The notes below the pieces were generated by a model. That model did no database searches. It was not told where the DNA came from and saw only the letters and a program-made list of their open reading frames with translations. From Escallonia rubra (lineage: Eukaryota; Streptophyta; Magnoliopsida; Escalloniales; Escalloniaceae), in NCBI GenBank assembly GCA_033065855.1, contig JAVXUO010000904.1, positions 1 to 64,000 of the forward strand: DNA of 64,000 bases. Direction: 5' to 3'. Below, one piece after another: positions 46,119 to 58,038 of this stretch (the stretch's first letter is position 1; each line of letters starts with the position of its first letter). Made by a program: the position numbers and the translations under genes.

Positions 46119-48257
46119 ATGAAGTCGCCTAAGACAATCAAGCAGGTTCAGGAGCTTACAGGAAAGAGTGGCTGCTTTAGGAAGGTTCATGTCCAAATCA
46201 GCGGAAAAATGCCTTCCCTTTTTAAGGCTATCAGGAAGGTGAAAGATTTCGAGTGGACAGAAGAATGCCAAAAGTCGTTCGAGGAATTGAAGCATTACTT
46301 ATCGTCCCCACCGCTTCTTACAAAACCGGTTACTAGTGAAGACTTGTTCTTATACCTATCGATTAGTGAGGTAGCGGTAAGCACTGTTTTAATCCGAGAA
46401 AAAGAAGGCAAGCAAAGACCTGTTTATTACATAAGCAAGGTCTTACAGAATGTGGAGACGAGATACCCTCGAATAAACAAGGTTGCCCTTGCCCTTGTCA
46501 CATCGGCGAGAAAATTGAGGCCATATTTCCAGTCACACACCATCGTTGTGTTGACTGATCAACCATTGGGGAAAGTTCTCCAAAATCCTGATGCGTCGGG
46601 AAGATTGGTAAACTGGTCGATGGAACTGGGTGAGTTTGATATTAAGTACCAACCCCGTATAACAATTAAGGCTCAAGCCTTATCAGATTTTGTTGTTGAG
46701 TGCACAATACCGGAAGACCCCCCGCAGTTGATTCGTTCAGAAGTTTTGGATCATTGGCTCTTTTATGTCGACTGCTCCTCCAAGGTAGGGAGTAGTGGAT
46801 CCAGGCTTATACTTATCAGCCCTGAGAAGTTCGTGATTGAGTATGCCCTACGCTTTAATTTCCAGGCATCAAACAATGAAGCTGAGTACAAAGCACTACT
46901 AGCAGGAGTAAGATTGGCACACTCTCTGAAAGTCGACTCTCTTTCTGTCCACAGCGACTCTCAGTTAGTTGTGAATCATATCTTGGGAGAGTATGGAGCG
47001 AAAGATGATAGAATGGCCCAGTATCTCCAGGCCGTGAGAGCGGAAGCAGCTAAGTTCAAAATTTTCACCATCCGCCACATATCGCGAGACCAAAATGCCC
47101 AAGCAGACTCACTGTCAAGACTGACTTCCGAGGACATTTTGGAGTTCTCCCGTGCAATATACATTGAGTTCCTCCAAGAAAGAAGTATCCAGCTCTCAAA
47201 GGAAGTGGATGTAGTAGAATATGAACCTTGCTGGATGGACCCAATTATTCAGTACCTCATCTCAGGAGCGTTACCTTTAGAGCGAAGCGAAGCACGTAAT
47301 TTACGTGCTAAAGCTGCTCGGTTTGCTCTTGTAGATGGGGTGATATTCAAGAAGTCTTTTAGCCTGCCGTACCTAAAGTGCCTGAGCCCTAAAGAGGCAG
47401 ACTATGCGTTACATGAGGTTCATGAAGGTATTTGCGGACAACACTTGGGTGGAAGAAACCTGGCGCACAAAATCTTGAGGCAAGGCTATTACTGGCCAGG
47501 GATGCAGAGAGATGCGATTAAATTCACGAAAAGGTGTGACCGATGTCAAAAATTTGCCCCACTCACGCACACACCGGCGGCGCCCCTTAGTATCTTAACT
47601 TCCCCAATTCCGTTTGCAATGTGGGGAATGTATATTTTGGGCCCCTTTCCGATGGCTACCGGGCAAAGGCGATTTGTGATAGTCGCCATCGACTACTTCA
47701 CAAAATGGACTGAGGCCGAACCATTGGCTACCATAACGACGTCGAAATGCGAAGAATTCTTCTGGAAGAACGTTGTCTGTCGCTTTGGGGTTTCAAAGGT
47801 CCTGATCACCGATAATGAGAAGCAATTTGATAATTCTAACTTTCGAAGCATTTGCGAAGGTCTTTCTATCAGTCTCCGTTTTACATCGGTCACTCATCCC
47901 CAATCCAATGGACAAACAGAGAACATGAATCGCTCAATCCTTCAAGGGTTGAAAAGAAAGCTGGACGATGCTAAGGGGGCATGGGTTGATGAGCTTCCTA
48001 AGGTACTTTGGGCATACCGCACAACACCCCACTCTGTGACAGGCGAGACACCATTTCTGCTGTGTTTCGGGACAGAGGCGCTGCTGCCCGTAGAAGTAGG
48101 CCTCCCCACGGTTCGAGTGCTACAATTTTCAGAGGCAGAAAACGAGGAGAATCTTAGGGGAAATCTGGATCTGTTGGATGATGTGCGCACCCAAGCCTTA
48201 GATCGAATGATTTCAACAAAACAACGAGTTGCGCGATTCTATAATCGAAGGGTTTGA
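46119..48257 (+). pseudogene. Gypsy RNase H, archaeal-type RNase H and integrase
   Basis: A 712-residue open frame. From the N-terminus: RT connection and RNase H (FEELKHYLSSPPLL, VYYISKVLQNVETRYP, VVLTDQPL) to about residue 205; a second RNase H from about 215 (LFYVDCSS, NNEAEYKALLAGVRLA, HSDSQLVVNHI) to 335; then the integrase zinc finger (HEGICGQHLGG, CDRCQKFA) and core with IDYFTKWTEAEPL, ITDNEKQFDN and SNGQTENMNRS. Usual TDNG is TDNE. This is the best preserved part, but it lacks its upstream frame. Confidence 0.9.
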
Positions 48258-48465
48258 ATTAGGATATTTAGAGTTGGCGATCTAGTCCTCAGAAAATTGG
48301 GAGTTTCAGACCCGAAGGCTGCTGTGGGGAAGTTGTCACCAAACTAGGAAGGACCTTACAAGGTATCGAAGGTGCTTAGACCAGGCGCTTATTCACTGGA
48401 AACACTTTAAGGAGGAGCGATCCTGCGAACGTGGAATGCTGACAACTTGCGACAATACTACCAGT
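48258..48465 (+). pseudogene. Gypsy integrase C-terminal tail
   Basis: Continues in frame after a TGA as RVGDLVLRKLGVSDPK, EGPYKVSKVLRPGAYSLETL and WNADNLRQYYQ to a final stop, with two more internal stops. Typical end of a Tat integrase. Confidence 0.8.
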
Positions 48466-49421
48466 AGAGTCTTGTATCTGTTACACGACATTTCCTTTTT
48501 TGGGGGAAAGTGGGATAAAACACAGTTCGAGAGTAGAGATGAACTATTTCCATTGTAATAAAAATCTTCTTCAGTTTGAAGTATATCGTTTCGTCAACCA
48601 ATATTAACATCTTTATCATTATTTGAAAGAGTTATTGCTTACATTAGCATAACGATGATTGGTTAGCTTAGATAACGATATCCATGTTCCCAAGAACGAT
48701 ATACATTCAATACCCGAGCAGACTGCCCAAACAGAATTCTCGAACGAGTAAAACCACGAATGTTGCTCAAGAAAAGTATCACCCAATGTGATAGGGTAAG
48801 ACACAAGTCTTACCTAACACGATCTAGCTTTAGTTCTAGCCTAAGAAACGGCAAAACCATGTGGGGGATCGTCATCCCACCCAGTTTTGTTAATTCAAAA
48901 TCCAGCCAAGCGTGAGTGCTTTTGCCAGCCTTTAGCTGACGATAAGGGTTTCTCGTCAAAGTAAAAACAATGCAAGATGTGAAAGATTCAAAACACGATT
49001 GCAAAAATAAAACCCATCAAGGGGTAAACAAAAACATATCCATTTGCAAGCCTCTGAGGCAATAAAAGTACTGAGGGCACATCAAATGGGAATTGCAAAA
49101 CAGGGGAATAAAAGATAAGTTGTCCTAAGATGCAGGAGCATTCCCATATCAGACACTTTTCTCCCCGGGAGAAATAGCATCTCCAGCTTCGGTAGGTGCG
49201 GTTGTTTCCCCCGATGGTGACTCAAAGCTGGGCACCATGACATCATCCAAGAAAAGGCTCGGATATTTGGCCATCGTTAGTTCCTTGGCTTTCTGGAAGC
49301 TCTCCTGGAAGATGGAAAACCCATCTTCTGTTCGCTTCCGCAGCCATTCATCTCCAGCGGAACCATCAAGGAATGCCTGGATGGCCTTGTTCCCGATCTT
49401 GGCCTTTTCATGCCTTAGCTT
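48466..49421. other. Gypsy 3' spacer
   Basis: Between pol and the antisense gene. No supported gene; short frames only. Confidence 0.5.
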
Positions 49422-51104
49422 CTAACATCTTTTTTCCAAACGACCGAGCTTAGTAAGCAGATCAGCATTCTTCGTCTTGAGGTTCTTGACCTCATTGTCA
49501 AGTTTGTCAGCTTTGCCTTCGGCTGCTCTCTTGTCAGTCTCAGCGTTGCGGGCCACGTCCATCGCCATCGCGAACCTGTCCTGCATCTGGCTGCTATAGC
49601 AGTATGCCTGAAAAGAAAAAAGAGAGATGAAGACGATTAAATGGTAGAAGGGCGGGGAGAGTTTAATTGACAGCCCAAAAGGAATAAAGTAATTCAAATT
49701 ACGTTGTAAGCAGCTTGGACGTGCGCCATAGCAAAGGCCTCATGAGGCTGGTTTTCCAAGATGAGTTTATCACTTGGCAACACCCCGTGAGCTAAGTGTT
49801 GAACGGAGACGTGCGAGTGGGGCATTCCCGAGTCGCCTCTCTTAATGGTCTATTTGGGATGAAAAATGGGATCCTTGTCGATGGAAAGATCCTCAACCAC
49901 AAGCGGAGGCACTGGAGGAGTCGGAGAGCGGGCCCTTTTTACAAGAGGGGAAGAACCTTCCCCTATAACTTCCTTCCTTTTCCCCTTTGAAGCCTTTTGC
50001 AGCAGATTTAAAAAGTCACCTTTTGCACCTTCTCCTTTGCCAGCCATTTCTGTAAGAAGAACCGAGTTAGGGGAATTGTTCACAATAAGAAAGGACAGAA
50101 ATATATAAACATGGCTTTAGACTCTACCTAGACTTGGAGTCCTAGAAGACGACGTTCCTATCGCCGGTTCTTGAGTCTTAGGCCTCGAAACAATTCGAGG
50201 TTCTACAACATGAGTTGGAAGAACAGGCATAGCGGGGGTAGGAGGAATGAGCCCCGCATGCTGCATCTCTTGATCTGTAAGGGGCTCATCAATATTGAGA
50301 ACACCCATCCTCTTTATGTGATCAAACAGTTATAGCATTGGGAGCCAAGAAGCCTTTCTTTTCATAATCTTTACAGAAACCGTTCCACTTTCTTAGGAAC
50401 TGCCATTTGCCGCTTGGCGTCTGAATGAAGAAGTATCTGGAGTGCCAACCTTTGTTGGATTTGGGACCCCCCTTTATCACTCTGATCCGGTTGTGGATAT
50501 AATACCAGCCAACACTTTTGGCCACATTCTTTATAAAGCATACTTCAAGGTATAACCTCATGAAGTCATGGACTGTCACTGGATAGCCTGAGGTCTGCAT
50601 AAGGTAGATCGAGCCAACTAGTTTTCTCCACCCGTTGGGCACAAGTTGACCTGGCGCCATTTTATAGTGGTTGAAAAAGGCGACAGCAAAGGGGTGCATT
50701 GGAACTCTATAGCCAGAGCTAATCTGGCCTTCGTAGACACTTGTTTCCAAGTCTGTACCATAGTTGGCAGGGTCTTGGCGTGCAAGAACCCGAGCAGAGA
50801 AGGAAGGAGGCAAAGGACATTCTTCCAAAAGCTTGACTATGCTTTATTTTGTCATCTTGTTCCTCTTCTCATCTTTGGCGAACCAAGTGTCTTCAACAAA
50901 TTTATCCTCAGCTTCATCCTTGATTTCCCCAAGAGCATCTCTACGGGGAAACGAAGTGCTGGCTTGGGGAGTAGAAGTTCCTACTTGACTTCTATAAGTT
51001 GAAGTACCTACTTGTGAAGATCTACTTTCTGAACCACTCTCTAAATTATTTTATGATGAACTACTTGAACGTGACGAAGAACTACCCGAAGTTGTTGAAG
51101 ACAT
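49422..51104 (-). pseudogene. Antisense extra gene of the Tat element
   Basis: Opposite strand to pol. From ATG 51104: a Ser-rich N-terminus (stop at about residue 17 and another before ECPLPP), then 50322-50828 with a conserved core (PMHPFAVAFFNHYKMAPGQL, GWYYIHNRI, WQFLRKWNGFC). This resembles the Pfam 'putative gypsy-type transposon' (Transposase_28) family. Further pieces at 50117-50308, 49850-50083 (KGKRKEV..PLVKRARSP) and 49422-49606 (coiled coil DKLDNEVKNLKTKNADLLTK) look like later exons. Extra antisense frames are known in Tat elements; the role is unknown. Degenerate here. Confidence 0.7.
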
Positions 51105-51419
51105 ATTCTAAACAGAATCTACGATATTTAGAGCTACTAAAGGAAAATAGATATGTGCCGAGCAAGAATAAAAGAAGAGGAACTTACTTGTTAAAGATGA
51201 GCCGAACAGAGAGAGATTGAGTAGCACCGGGCAAATAAAGAGAGGAGCCCAAATATATAGAAAGCAGTTGGTGTAACTGCCCCTACGAAGGCGGCAACAT
51301 TTAAGACACGTGTCTTCGCGATTCCCGGAGCATTAAATTTTGAAATTCAAAAAATAACCGCCTTAGTTTTGGCGGTTAAAGGACCGTTACACTTGCATGC
51401 TTCCCCGACACATGGCGAG

Positions 51420-52295
51420 ATAACAAATGGACCATCTCCCATGCAAAGTTCCCGAGCAGAGTTGTCGAACAGACTGCCCGAGCAGAGTTCCCGAGCAGAC
51501 TGCCCGAGTAGAGTCCCCGAACAGACTGCCCGAGCAGAACTTTCCTAGTGCCCAAGCACAATGTCAAACTGCCCGAGCAGAGTTCCTGAACAGACTGCCC
51601 GAGCATAGTTCTCGAACAGACTGCCCGAGCAGACTGCCCGAGCATAGTTCTCGAAAAGACTGCCCTAGCAGAATTCCCGAACAAACTGCCCGAGCAGATT
51701 GCCCGAGCAGAACTTTCCTAGTGCCCAAGCACAATGTCAAACTGCTCGAGCAGAGTTCCCGAACAGACTGCCGGAGCAGAGCTCCCTAACAAACTGCCCG
51801 AGTAGAGTATCCGAACAGATTGCCCGAGCAGACTGCCCGAACAGATCGCCCAAGCACAAAGGGTCATGCCCAACCAGGATGTCCGAGCAGAGCTCCCGAC
51901 CAGGTTTCCCAACTAAGTCTCCCGACCAGAGCTCCCGACCAGGATATCCGAGCAGATTTCCTGACCAGGAAGTCTGACCAATCCTCCCGACCATGATGTC
52001 CGAGCAGAGCTCCCGACCAGGTTTCCCGAGCAGAGCTCCCGACCAGGATGTCCGACCAGGTCCTCCCGACCAGGATGTCCGACCAGACCTGCCGACCAGG
52101 ATGTCTGACCAGACGTGCCGACCAGGATGTCCGACCAGACCTCCCGACCAGGTTTCCCGAGCAGAGTTCGCGCCAAGGATGTCCGAGCAGAGCTCCAGAC
52201 CAGGACGTCCGACCAGACCTCCCGACCAGGTTTTCCCGAGTAGAACTCCTAACCAGGTCTCCCGACCAGATCTCCTGATCAGATCTCCCTAGCAC
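51420..52295. repeat. 13-bp minisatellite in gypsy 3' region
   Basis: Tandem TGCCCGAGCAGAG / TTCCCGAACAGAC units in the first half and CTCCCGACCAGGA-like units in the second. A higher-order block of about 173 bases repeats (CTTTCCTAGTGCCCAAGCAC at about 51540 and 51713). The 13-base period leaves frames open on both strands (Pro/Ser/Arg-rich), which are not genes. Confidence 0.9.
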
Positions 52296-52436
52296 ATACT
52301 TTTGAGTGTGGAATACTGAAAAATTCCGCTGAATAACAGACATGGAAAATTCATAGCTGAACTGCCTTCGGTCAGCCTTTACACCATATGCCTTTAACTG
52401 TTCACTCGAGGGAACCGTCGAAGGCATGGGGCATTA

Positions 52437-52857
52437 TGATATAGCTAAATATATCCACCCAGCCAACTGAGGACACGTGGCATGGTTGACTTTGAGTGGA
52501 CTAAGGAATCTGTATCGGGACAGATTCTAAGAGAGGTGATAGAAGCCGTTTAGGACTCAATTGCTAAAAGGAGAGTCCTAACATGGCTTTAATACGTTAA
52601 GGATCAGTCAGAAAAGAGTCCTAAAAAGAGAGGAGTCTGGAAATGGCCTATATAAGGGGAAAATCCTCAGGTACACAGACAAGTTCACACACATGCACGC
52701 CCAGTGCATTTCAGCTATTCAGAACTCTATCCTTATAGAAACATTCTGACTTTAGCATCGGAGCTGCCTCCACCGAAACATCCCGGTGGTCACTCTGTGC
52801 TTTGTTTTGCAGGTTCATTTCCTAGCTGTGGTCCCGATTAAGATTTAAGTAGTAACA
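52437..52857 (+). repeat. Gypsy 3' LTR
   Basis: Pairs with 42435-42856. A purine-rich GAAGGCATGGGGCATTA just before it is the likely polypurine tract. Confidence 0.95.
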
Positions 52858-52858
52858 C

Positions 52859-53622
52859 CAGTCAAGTTGTTAACACCCAGATACAACTGCTTAAGCAACT
52901 TTAGGTCCCAATCTCTCTTGGTATCGGTCCAGTGAATTGGTTGAATAACAATGACAGCAGCTGAAGTTTTGGACATTTGCCAAGACTCGATGGAATTTGG
53001 CGTTCTAACTCATTGTAAGATAGGTTAAGCAGTTCTAGATCACGGAGATTGCCAACCTCCTCTGGAATCCTTCCTTGTATGGAATTAAACTTTAAACTCA
53101 AACTCTTAAGCTTCGAGACATTCCATAACGTTGGTGGGATGGTGCCTGTAAAGCTGTTATTTGCAAGAAGGCAGTGTTCAAGGTTAGGCAACTCATCCAG
53201 CCACGTGGGACAACCTCCCTTCAAGTCATTGAAATTCAAGTTGATATATTTGATTAGGCGTAGATGAGCCATTTCCTTGGGGATGCCGCCAGAAAATTTG
53301 TTGCCCTTGAGGTCAAGAGAAACGAGAAACGAGAGATTTCCCATGTTGAGGGGATGGTGCCTAGTAGCCCCATGTTTGATAGGCTCAAGGCGGCAACTCT
53401 TCCGTGGCGATTACAAATGACTCCAGTCCAGTTACAAACATGTGTGACAGAGGAGGACCAGCTCGTAATAGGGAATTTCAAGGAGAGAAGGGCATGTTCA
53501 TCGGTGGTGATGTTGGTTACTGCGCTTACGGCTGAGAAACTGAGGATTAAAGCCAAAAATACTACTGCCGCCGTATCAAATGGGAAGCAAATAAATCTCA
53601 CCCTAAGGCAGTAAAATGGCAT
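52859..53622 (-). pseudogene. LRR receptor kinase copy 3, exon 1
   Basis: Start at 53622 (MPFYCLRVRFICFPF, hydrophobic core AAVVFLALILSF), LRRNT cap with an intact CNWTGVICNRHGRV, then LRRs. One frameshift near 53345 (after LLGTIP) and another near 52905 (REIGT stop, where copy 1 reads KEIWDIKLLKEL). The last exon base is 52859. The gypsy element follows at once, and its terminal bases supply the T of the GT donor. Exon 2 is 10.9 kb downstream. Confidence 0.9.
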
Positions 53623-54010
53623 GCCTGGCGAAGGATTTGAAGTTCAGTCATATTTAATATGAAATATGTTTGACAGGGTCTTGTCCATACCCCTTTCTTC
53701 ACGTACAAAGTACCCAAGACTGACTCGTGGTAGACATGCATTTATAAGACTCAAACTGGTGAAAGTCCGAGTCTTAATTACTGAAAATCTGCAATCTAGA
53801 AGAGACTACTTGGACTGGTACACAGAAGTCGTCGCAGCATGGTAATGAATACATATGCCTTCACCATTAGCGCAAGAAAGGACTCCGTTCAATCCATTCT
53901 TACACGCACAGATGGGTCCCTACATTCATATGGACAGTTATGTTTACATTGATTTTTAACTTGTAATTTGGGAAACACTCTTTGGTCTTTGGTCAGAATT
54001 TTCTAGGATG
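53623..54010 (-). other. Upstream flank of LRR copy 3
   Basis: Similar to 7276-7470 and 15830-16160 (GGACTGGTACACAGAAGTCG-type and GATGGGTCCCTACATTCATA stretches). No gene. Confidence 0.6.
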
Positions 54011-54395
54011 TTGGTAATTGTCAAAACCAAAGATTTTGGAATTGAACCTTAAGAATTGTAATTCCGGTGATTGGACAACTTATTTAGAATTGGAATTACA
54101 ATTCATACTCAATTCTATGAAATTAAAAACATACTTTAAAGCCTACGGTCCAATTCCTGAGGCCCAACCTCAAATTCGCAATTCCAGCCCACTCTTCATT
54201 TCCGTCTTTGGCTCGCAACTCTGCCCGACACAGCCTTTCTCTCATCCTTTTCTCTTGTCTTTGATTCAATCTCACCATGGCAGCGATTTCTTTTTGTACA
54301 ATGATGGTCATTTCTTGTAGCGATGGTTATGGGCGGTCAAAATATATCCTATAATTTATTTGCCTTTGCCTTTGGTATATAATGATCTTGTCTAT
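54011..54395. other. Unassigned intergenic sequence
   Basis: A short plus-strand frame starts at about 54276 (MAAISFCTMMVISCSDGYG) but runs only about 20 codons. Nothing recognised. Confidence 0.35.
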
Positions 54396-54397
54396 TA

Positions 54398-54695
54398 CTC
54401 CTCTGTGCCAAAAAAAATGTCATATTTTTCTTTTTTGGGTTGTCCTAAAACAATTGATCAATTTTCAAGTTAAGAAAGATTATATATGTGTTTTTACACC
54501 CTTTGTACACCTTTTTTTTTATTCTACTTATCTCCCTACATCTAATCCTCAACCAATCAACTCTCTACTGAACCACTTTCTCCCCCCCCCCCTCTCTCTC
54601 TCTCTTTTGGGATAGAAAAGAAAACTCATAAATAAGACTCATATCCTAAATAAGCGTCCAGTCAAATGTGATCACATAATTTGGAACCGAGGGAG
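54398..54695. mobile_element. Stowaway (Tc1/mariner) MITE
   Basis: Ends CTCCTCTGTGCCAAA (left) and, complemented, CTCCCTCGGTTCCAAA (right), close to the Stowaway consensus CTCCCTCYGTYCC. TA dinucleotides lie on both sides (54396-54397 and 54696-54697). 298 bases, AT-rich, non-coding, with a C-run and CT microsatellite inside. Confidence 0.85.
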
Positions 54696-54697
54696 TA

Positions 54698-55227
54698 TAA
54701 TTTTCAAATATCTCTTATTTTAAGATTAAATTACAAATCAAATCTTTTTCTCAACCTTTTCTATCTTAGGTTCCAATGTTCGAGTACAATTTGTCTAAAA
54801 TCTTAATTATACTAAGTCTCTAAAGCTCTCTGTTATTTTTGTGTAGCGTGACCTTGTTGATCTTAGTAGTACAATATAAGGACTTTTATTTTTAACATAT
54901 ACTTATATGATAATACCAAACCTCCTCGTCTTAAAGTCCATATGCATGTGTACCTATGTGTGTCCCTTTAAAACCTATATTATGTAATAAATGTGTAAAG
55001 TTGATATCGATAATAATAATGAACTAAATAATTTCAATAATGTTCAGAAGCCTATGTTTTTCACCCTATATTCTTACATACGCATTAAAAGTTTAATATA
55101 AATACAAACTCAACAAAAGTTTATCAAGAAAAATTTATAACCTAGATCATTCATCAAATAAAGACCTATATCATCAAACTAAAAAGGGAACAAAATTCAC
55201 TTTATCCCAAGGTTTTGAGAGTTAATA
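54698..55227. other. AT-rich intergenic sequence
   Basis: No gene or element recognised. Confidence 0.4.
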
Positions 55228-56425
55228 AAACTATAGGGTTAATTGCACCCATGACCATGAGGTTAAGGTAAAATTACACGCGTGTCAATTAGGTGGAACA
55301 AATAGCACTTATGTTAGTTGACCGAACAAAAATAGTGAAAGATGAAAAAACCAGAATGCCCATCACTATGAACGTAATTCTTTAAATGTTAGTCCTCGTC
55401 CCTTCATCTTACCATATAGCCCCACAACCATCATTCCTTTACACTTCTTCAGCTTCAAAACACACACAGACAACATACACACACACGCTCCCATCCACAA
55501 ACACCCCCACAACCAGTCACAGCCCCGGCCATAATCACATCCCACCATCATCGTGTTCTTAAGCTTTCTCACCTTTCTTGAGCCTTCTCACTCCAATCAA
55601 TTGTCACAGTTTTTTTTTCTCGCTCCAATCATTTGCAGCAAACCATCACGATTCAACAAACCAAATGAACAAAAATGAAAATTTGAAATTGGGGTTTAAA
55701 ATCGGGAAGAAGATATATAAGATTCTTGTTTGTATCAAATTATTCTTATTTGCCGCCATTAACCACCACTGATCAGCCTACCACTGCGTCCAATCAGCCC
55801 ATCACCTGTCCAATTCACCCACTGCACTAGACGGCCCACCATCGCCTCAAATCGATCCTCCACAAATCAAAATCGCCATCAATCAGCCTTCCATGACCCA
55901 CCACATCTCTAGTTAACATGCACACACACACACACACTCACTCAAAACTAATGTTATAGATTTATGATTGATTTGGTGGATTTGAAATTTTCATGTTTGA
56001 GCTACTGCCGAGGATGTTTTTACGGTGGTGGAGGCGGCTGGACGGGGTGGGATAACGTGAAGGCCGACATTCGCCAGCGCCGAGATGAGGCCGGTAAGGG
56101 TCGAGTCAATTTTGCCAACTTTCAGACTGAGTGCTTGATGAGGAAGGTGCGACGGCGGGTGGGGGGAGAATTTGGGTTGAAACCCTAATTTGAATTTTTT
56201 TGTAAATGTTTATAGAGTGTATACTTTGTAGATACACAATGAGGGCAGTATTGACATTTAATATATATATACATATATTGATTACACAAGCAAAAAATAT
56301 TTTTTAATGGATAAATACGACTTCACTTTTTGAAACTAAGTGTCATTCAGTGTAATTTCACCTTAATTTCAGGAAAATTGGTTCTTTTGATGTTGATAAT
56401 TTTTGAGGTCATGGTTTGATAGGGT
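55228..56425. mobile_element. Possible long-inverted-repeat element
   Basis: The left side has GACCATGAGGTTAAGGTAAA followed by ATTACAC; the right side, complemented, has CCATGACCTC and ATTAAGGTGAAATTACAC. The middle is GC-richer with CACACA runs and a short frame (55964-56188) I cannot name. No TSD fixed, so the limits are approximate. Confidence 0.4.
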
Positions 56426-56429
56426 TTCC

Positions 56430-57486
56430 TTTAAAGGTGAACATAGTCTTAGCATCATAGTTATAAGAACGGGCTAGGTCCACTCCCACAATTTTGTCAC
56501 TTAAAAATGCATACTTTTAACCTCTTTAACAACAAATTGTTTATATTTAGCCCAAAATATTGTGGTTTAGTCTCACTTTTTAAAAGTAAAAAATACACTT
56601 AACTTTTGTAAACCTTTTATATCTGAAAAAGGTATTTTTAATTGAAAAATGTTTAGCCATTTTAATCCCTTGAGATTATTTTATACACTGGGACCAGATT
56701 CTTACCCGTTTTGGTTATATTTATTGTCTTTTGTCACTAAAAGATGCATTAGTGAACTTTTTAGCTTCAAAATATTTAAAGTTAGTCAAAACGGTAGTAA
56801 TTTAGTCTTACCTTTTAAAAAGTCAAGATATTTAGAGAACTTTTAAACTTGAAAAAAAATAGTTTAAGAAAAAAAAATAGTTTGTTTTTTAACCCCTTGC
56901 GTATCAAAACTTGAAAATTTTCAAGCTCAAAAAAAAAAATTATTAGCCATTTGGCTGAAATAAAATGGAGTCTTTATCAAATGGGTTTAATCTAATCTAA
57001 TCACTTAAAAGAGTAAAATAAACGAAGACAATAGACACATGAAAACTATGTTATCATATAAATATATATGATATCTCGGGGTACAGTGGATCATAGAAAG
57101 ACAATAATCATATCAAGGATATCTTGTTATGCAAATAAAGGTATTCCAATAACTCTAATATGAATATAGAATTATGTATTTGCCACAAACTCAAGTTATA
57201 ATTAAGAGAAGAGTTGTGTGATCTAGCGATTCTTATGCATTGAAAGTTTCTAAAGGTCCAACTTTACAATAGTTTTCTTATACCAATATGTCCGTAATTG
57301 AAATCTAAAATTAAACTTCAGTTATTTGATAATTTCAACGTATGAATATATTTGCATTGATATATATATAACATGCAAATTATTGAGATTTGTAGCATAT
57401 ACATCAAGATACAAATATGTAATACAAAATTAAAAAAGGATTGAATTTATGATGAAATATTCAATTTAGTTCAAGTAGATTATGTT
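56430..57486. repeat. AT-rich tandem-duplicated sequence, unit 1
   Basis: Parts recur downstream: TTCTTATACCAATATGTCC (57275) against 61425, and ACAAATATGTAATACAAAAT (57411) against 61560. Interrupted by the copia at 57487; resumes at 60919. Non-coding. Confidence 0.65.
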
Positions 57487-57991
57487 TGTGATAATGTGTC
57501 TTGGATAAAAAACCCAGAATGTGTGGGTGTCCCACATCGGTTATTTAGAAAAAGTCACTACTTATCTCTAAGTATATATATGTTGTCTTGTATTGCGTTT
57601 TAAATATACAAGAGACAAAGAGAGAAGAGTCCTTCTTTGAGTAGGAAGAGTCTTTCTTTGAAGAGACAAAGAGAGAAGAGTCCTTCTTTGAGTAGGAAGA
57701 GTCTTTCTTTGAAAAGAGAAAAGAGAGAAGAGTCATTCTTTGAGTAGGAAGAGAATAGTCATTCTTTGAGTAGGAAGAGTATGTCTTTAGAGAGAGAAAA
57801 TTCATTTTTTGAGAGGGTTTGTTGAGAGAGACAAAGGTCTGTAATCTCCAGTGAAAAACATAGTGAAATTGCTGCTACCACCATGGAGTAGGCTTTCGCC
57901 GAATCACGTAAATCTTGTGTCTCTATTTTCTGTTATTGTTTTCGATTCTCTTCTTTATTGCTTGGTACGGAATCTAGTATATTACTTTACA
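57487..57991 (+). repeat. Copia 2 5' LTR
   Basis: TGTGATAATG to CTTTACA. Holds four to five GAGAAGAGTCNTTCTTTGAG units at about 57600-57800. AAGTATATATATG near 57570 is the likely TATA box. Confidence 0.93.
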
Positions 57992-57993
57992 AG

Positions 57994-58005
57994 TGGTATC
58001 AAAGC
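57994..58005 (+). promoter_or_regulatory. Copia 2 primer-binding site
   Basis: TGGTATCAAAGC, one base from the initiator-Met tRNA complement TGGTATCAGAGC, two bases after the LTR. Confidence 0.88.
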
Positions 58006-58038
58006 TGAGGTTCAGTGGTAGATTGAAAGCACCTTACA

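Larger units (their letters stand above)
42435..52857 (+). mobile_element. Ty3/gypsy LTR retrotransposon, Tat lineage
   Basis: 10.4-kb element with LTRs 42435-42856 and 52437-52857 and exact 5-bp TSD CCAGT (42430-42434 and 52858-52862). Order on the plus strand: gag, protease, RT, RNase H, a second (archaeal-type) RNase H, integrase. A second RNase H without a chromodomain is the Tat mark. A 4-kb 3' region carries an antisense gene and a 13-bp minisatellite. By eye the LTRs differ at about 17 substitutions and one indel (near 4 %). Several stops and shifts inactivate it. It sits on the 5' splice site of LRR copy 3. Confidence 0.95.

Noticed and set aside
51427..51977. Pro/Ser/Arg repeat proteins on both strands, or a CRISPR-like array
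   Set aside because: They follow a 13-bp minisatellite inside a plant retrotransposon; there are no spacers and no cas genes.
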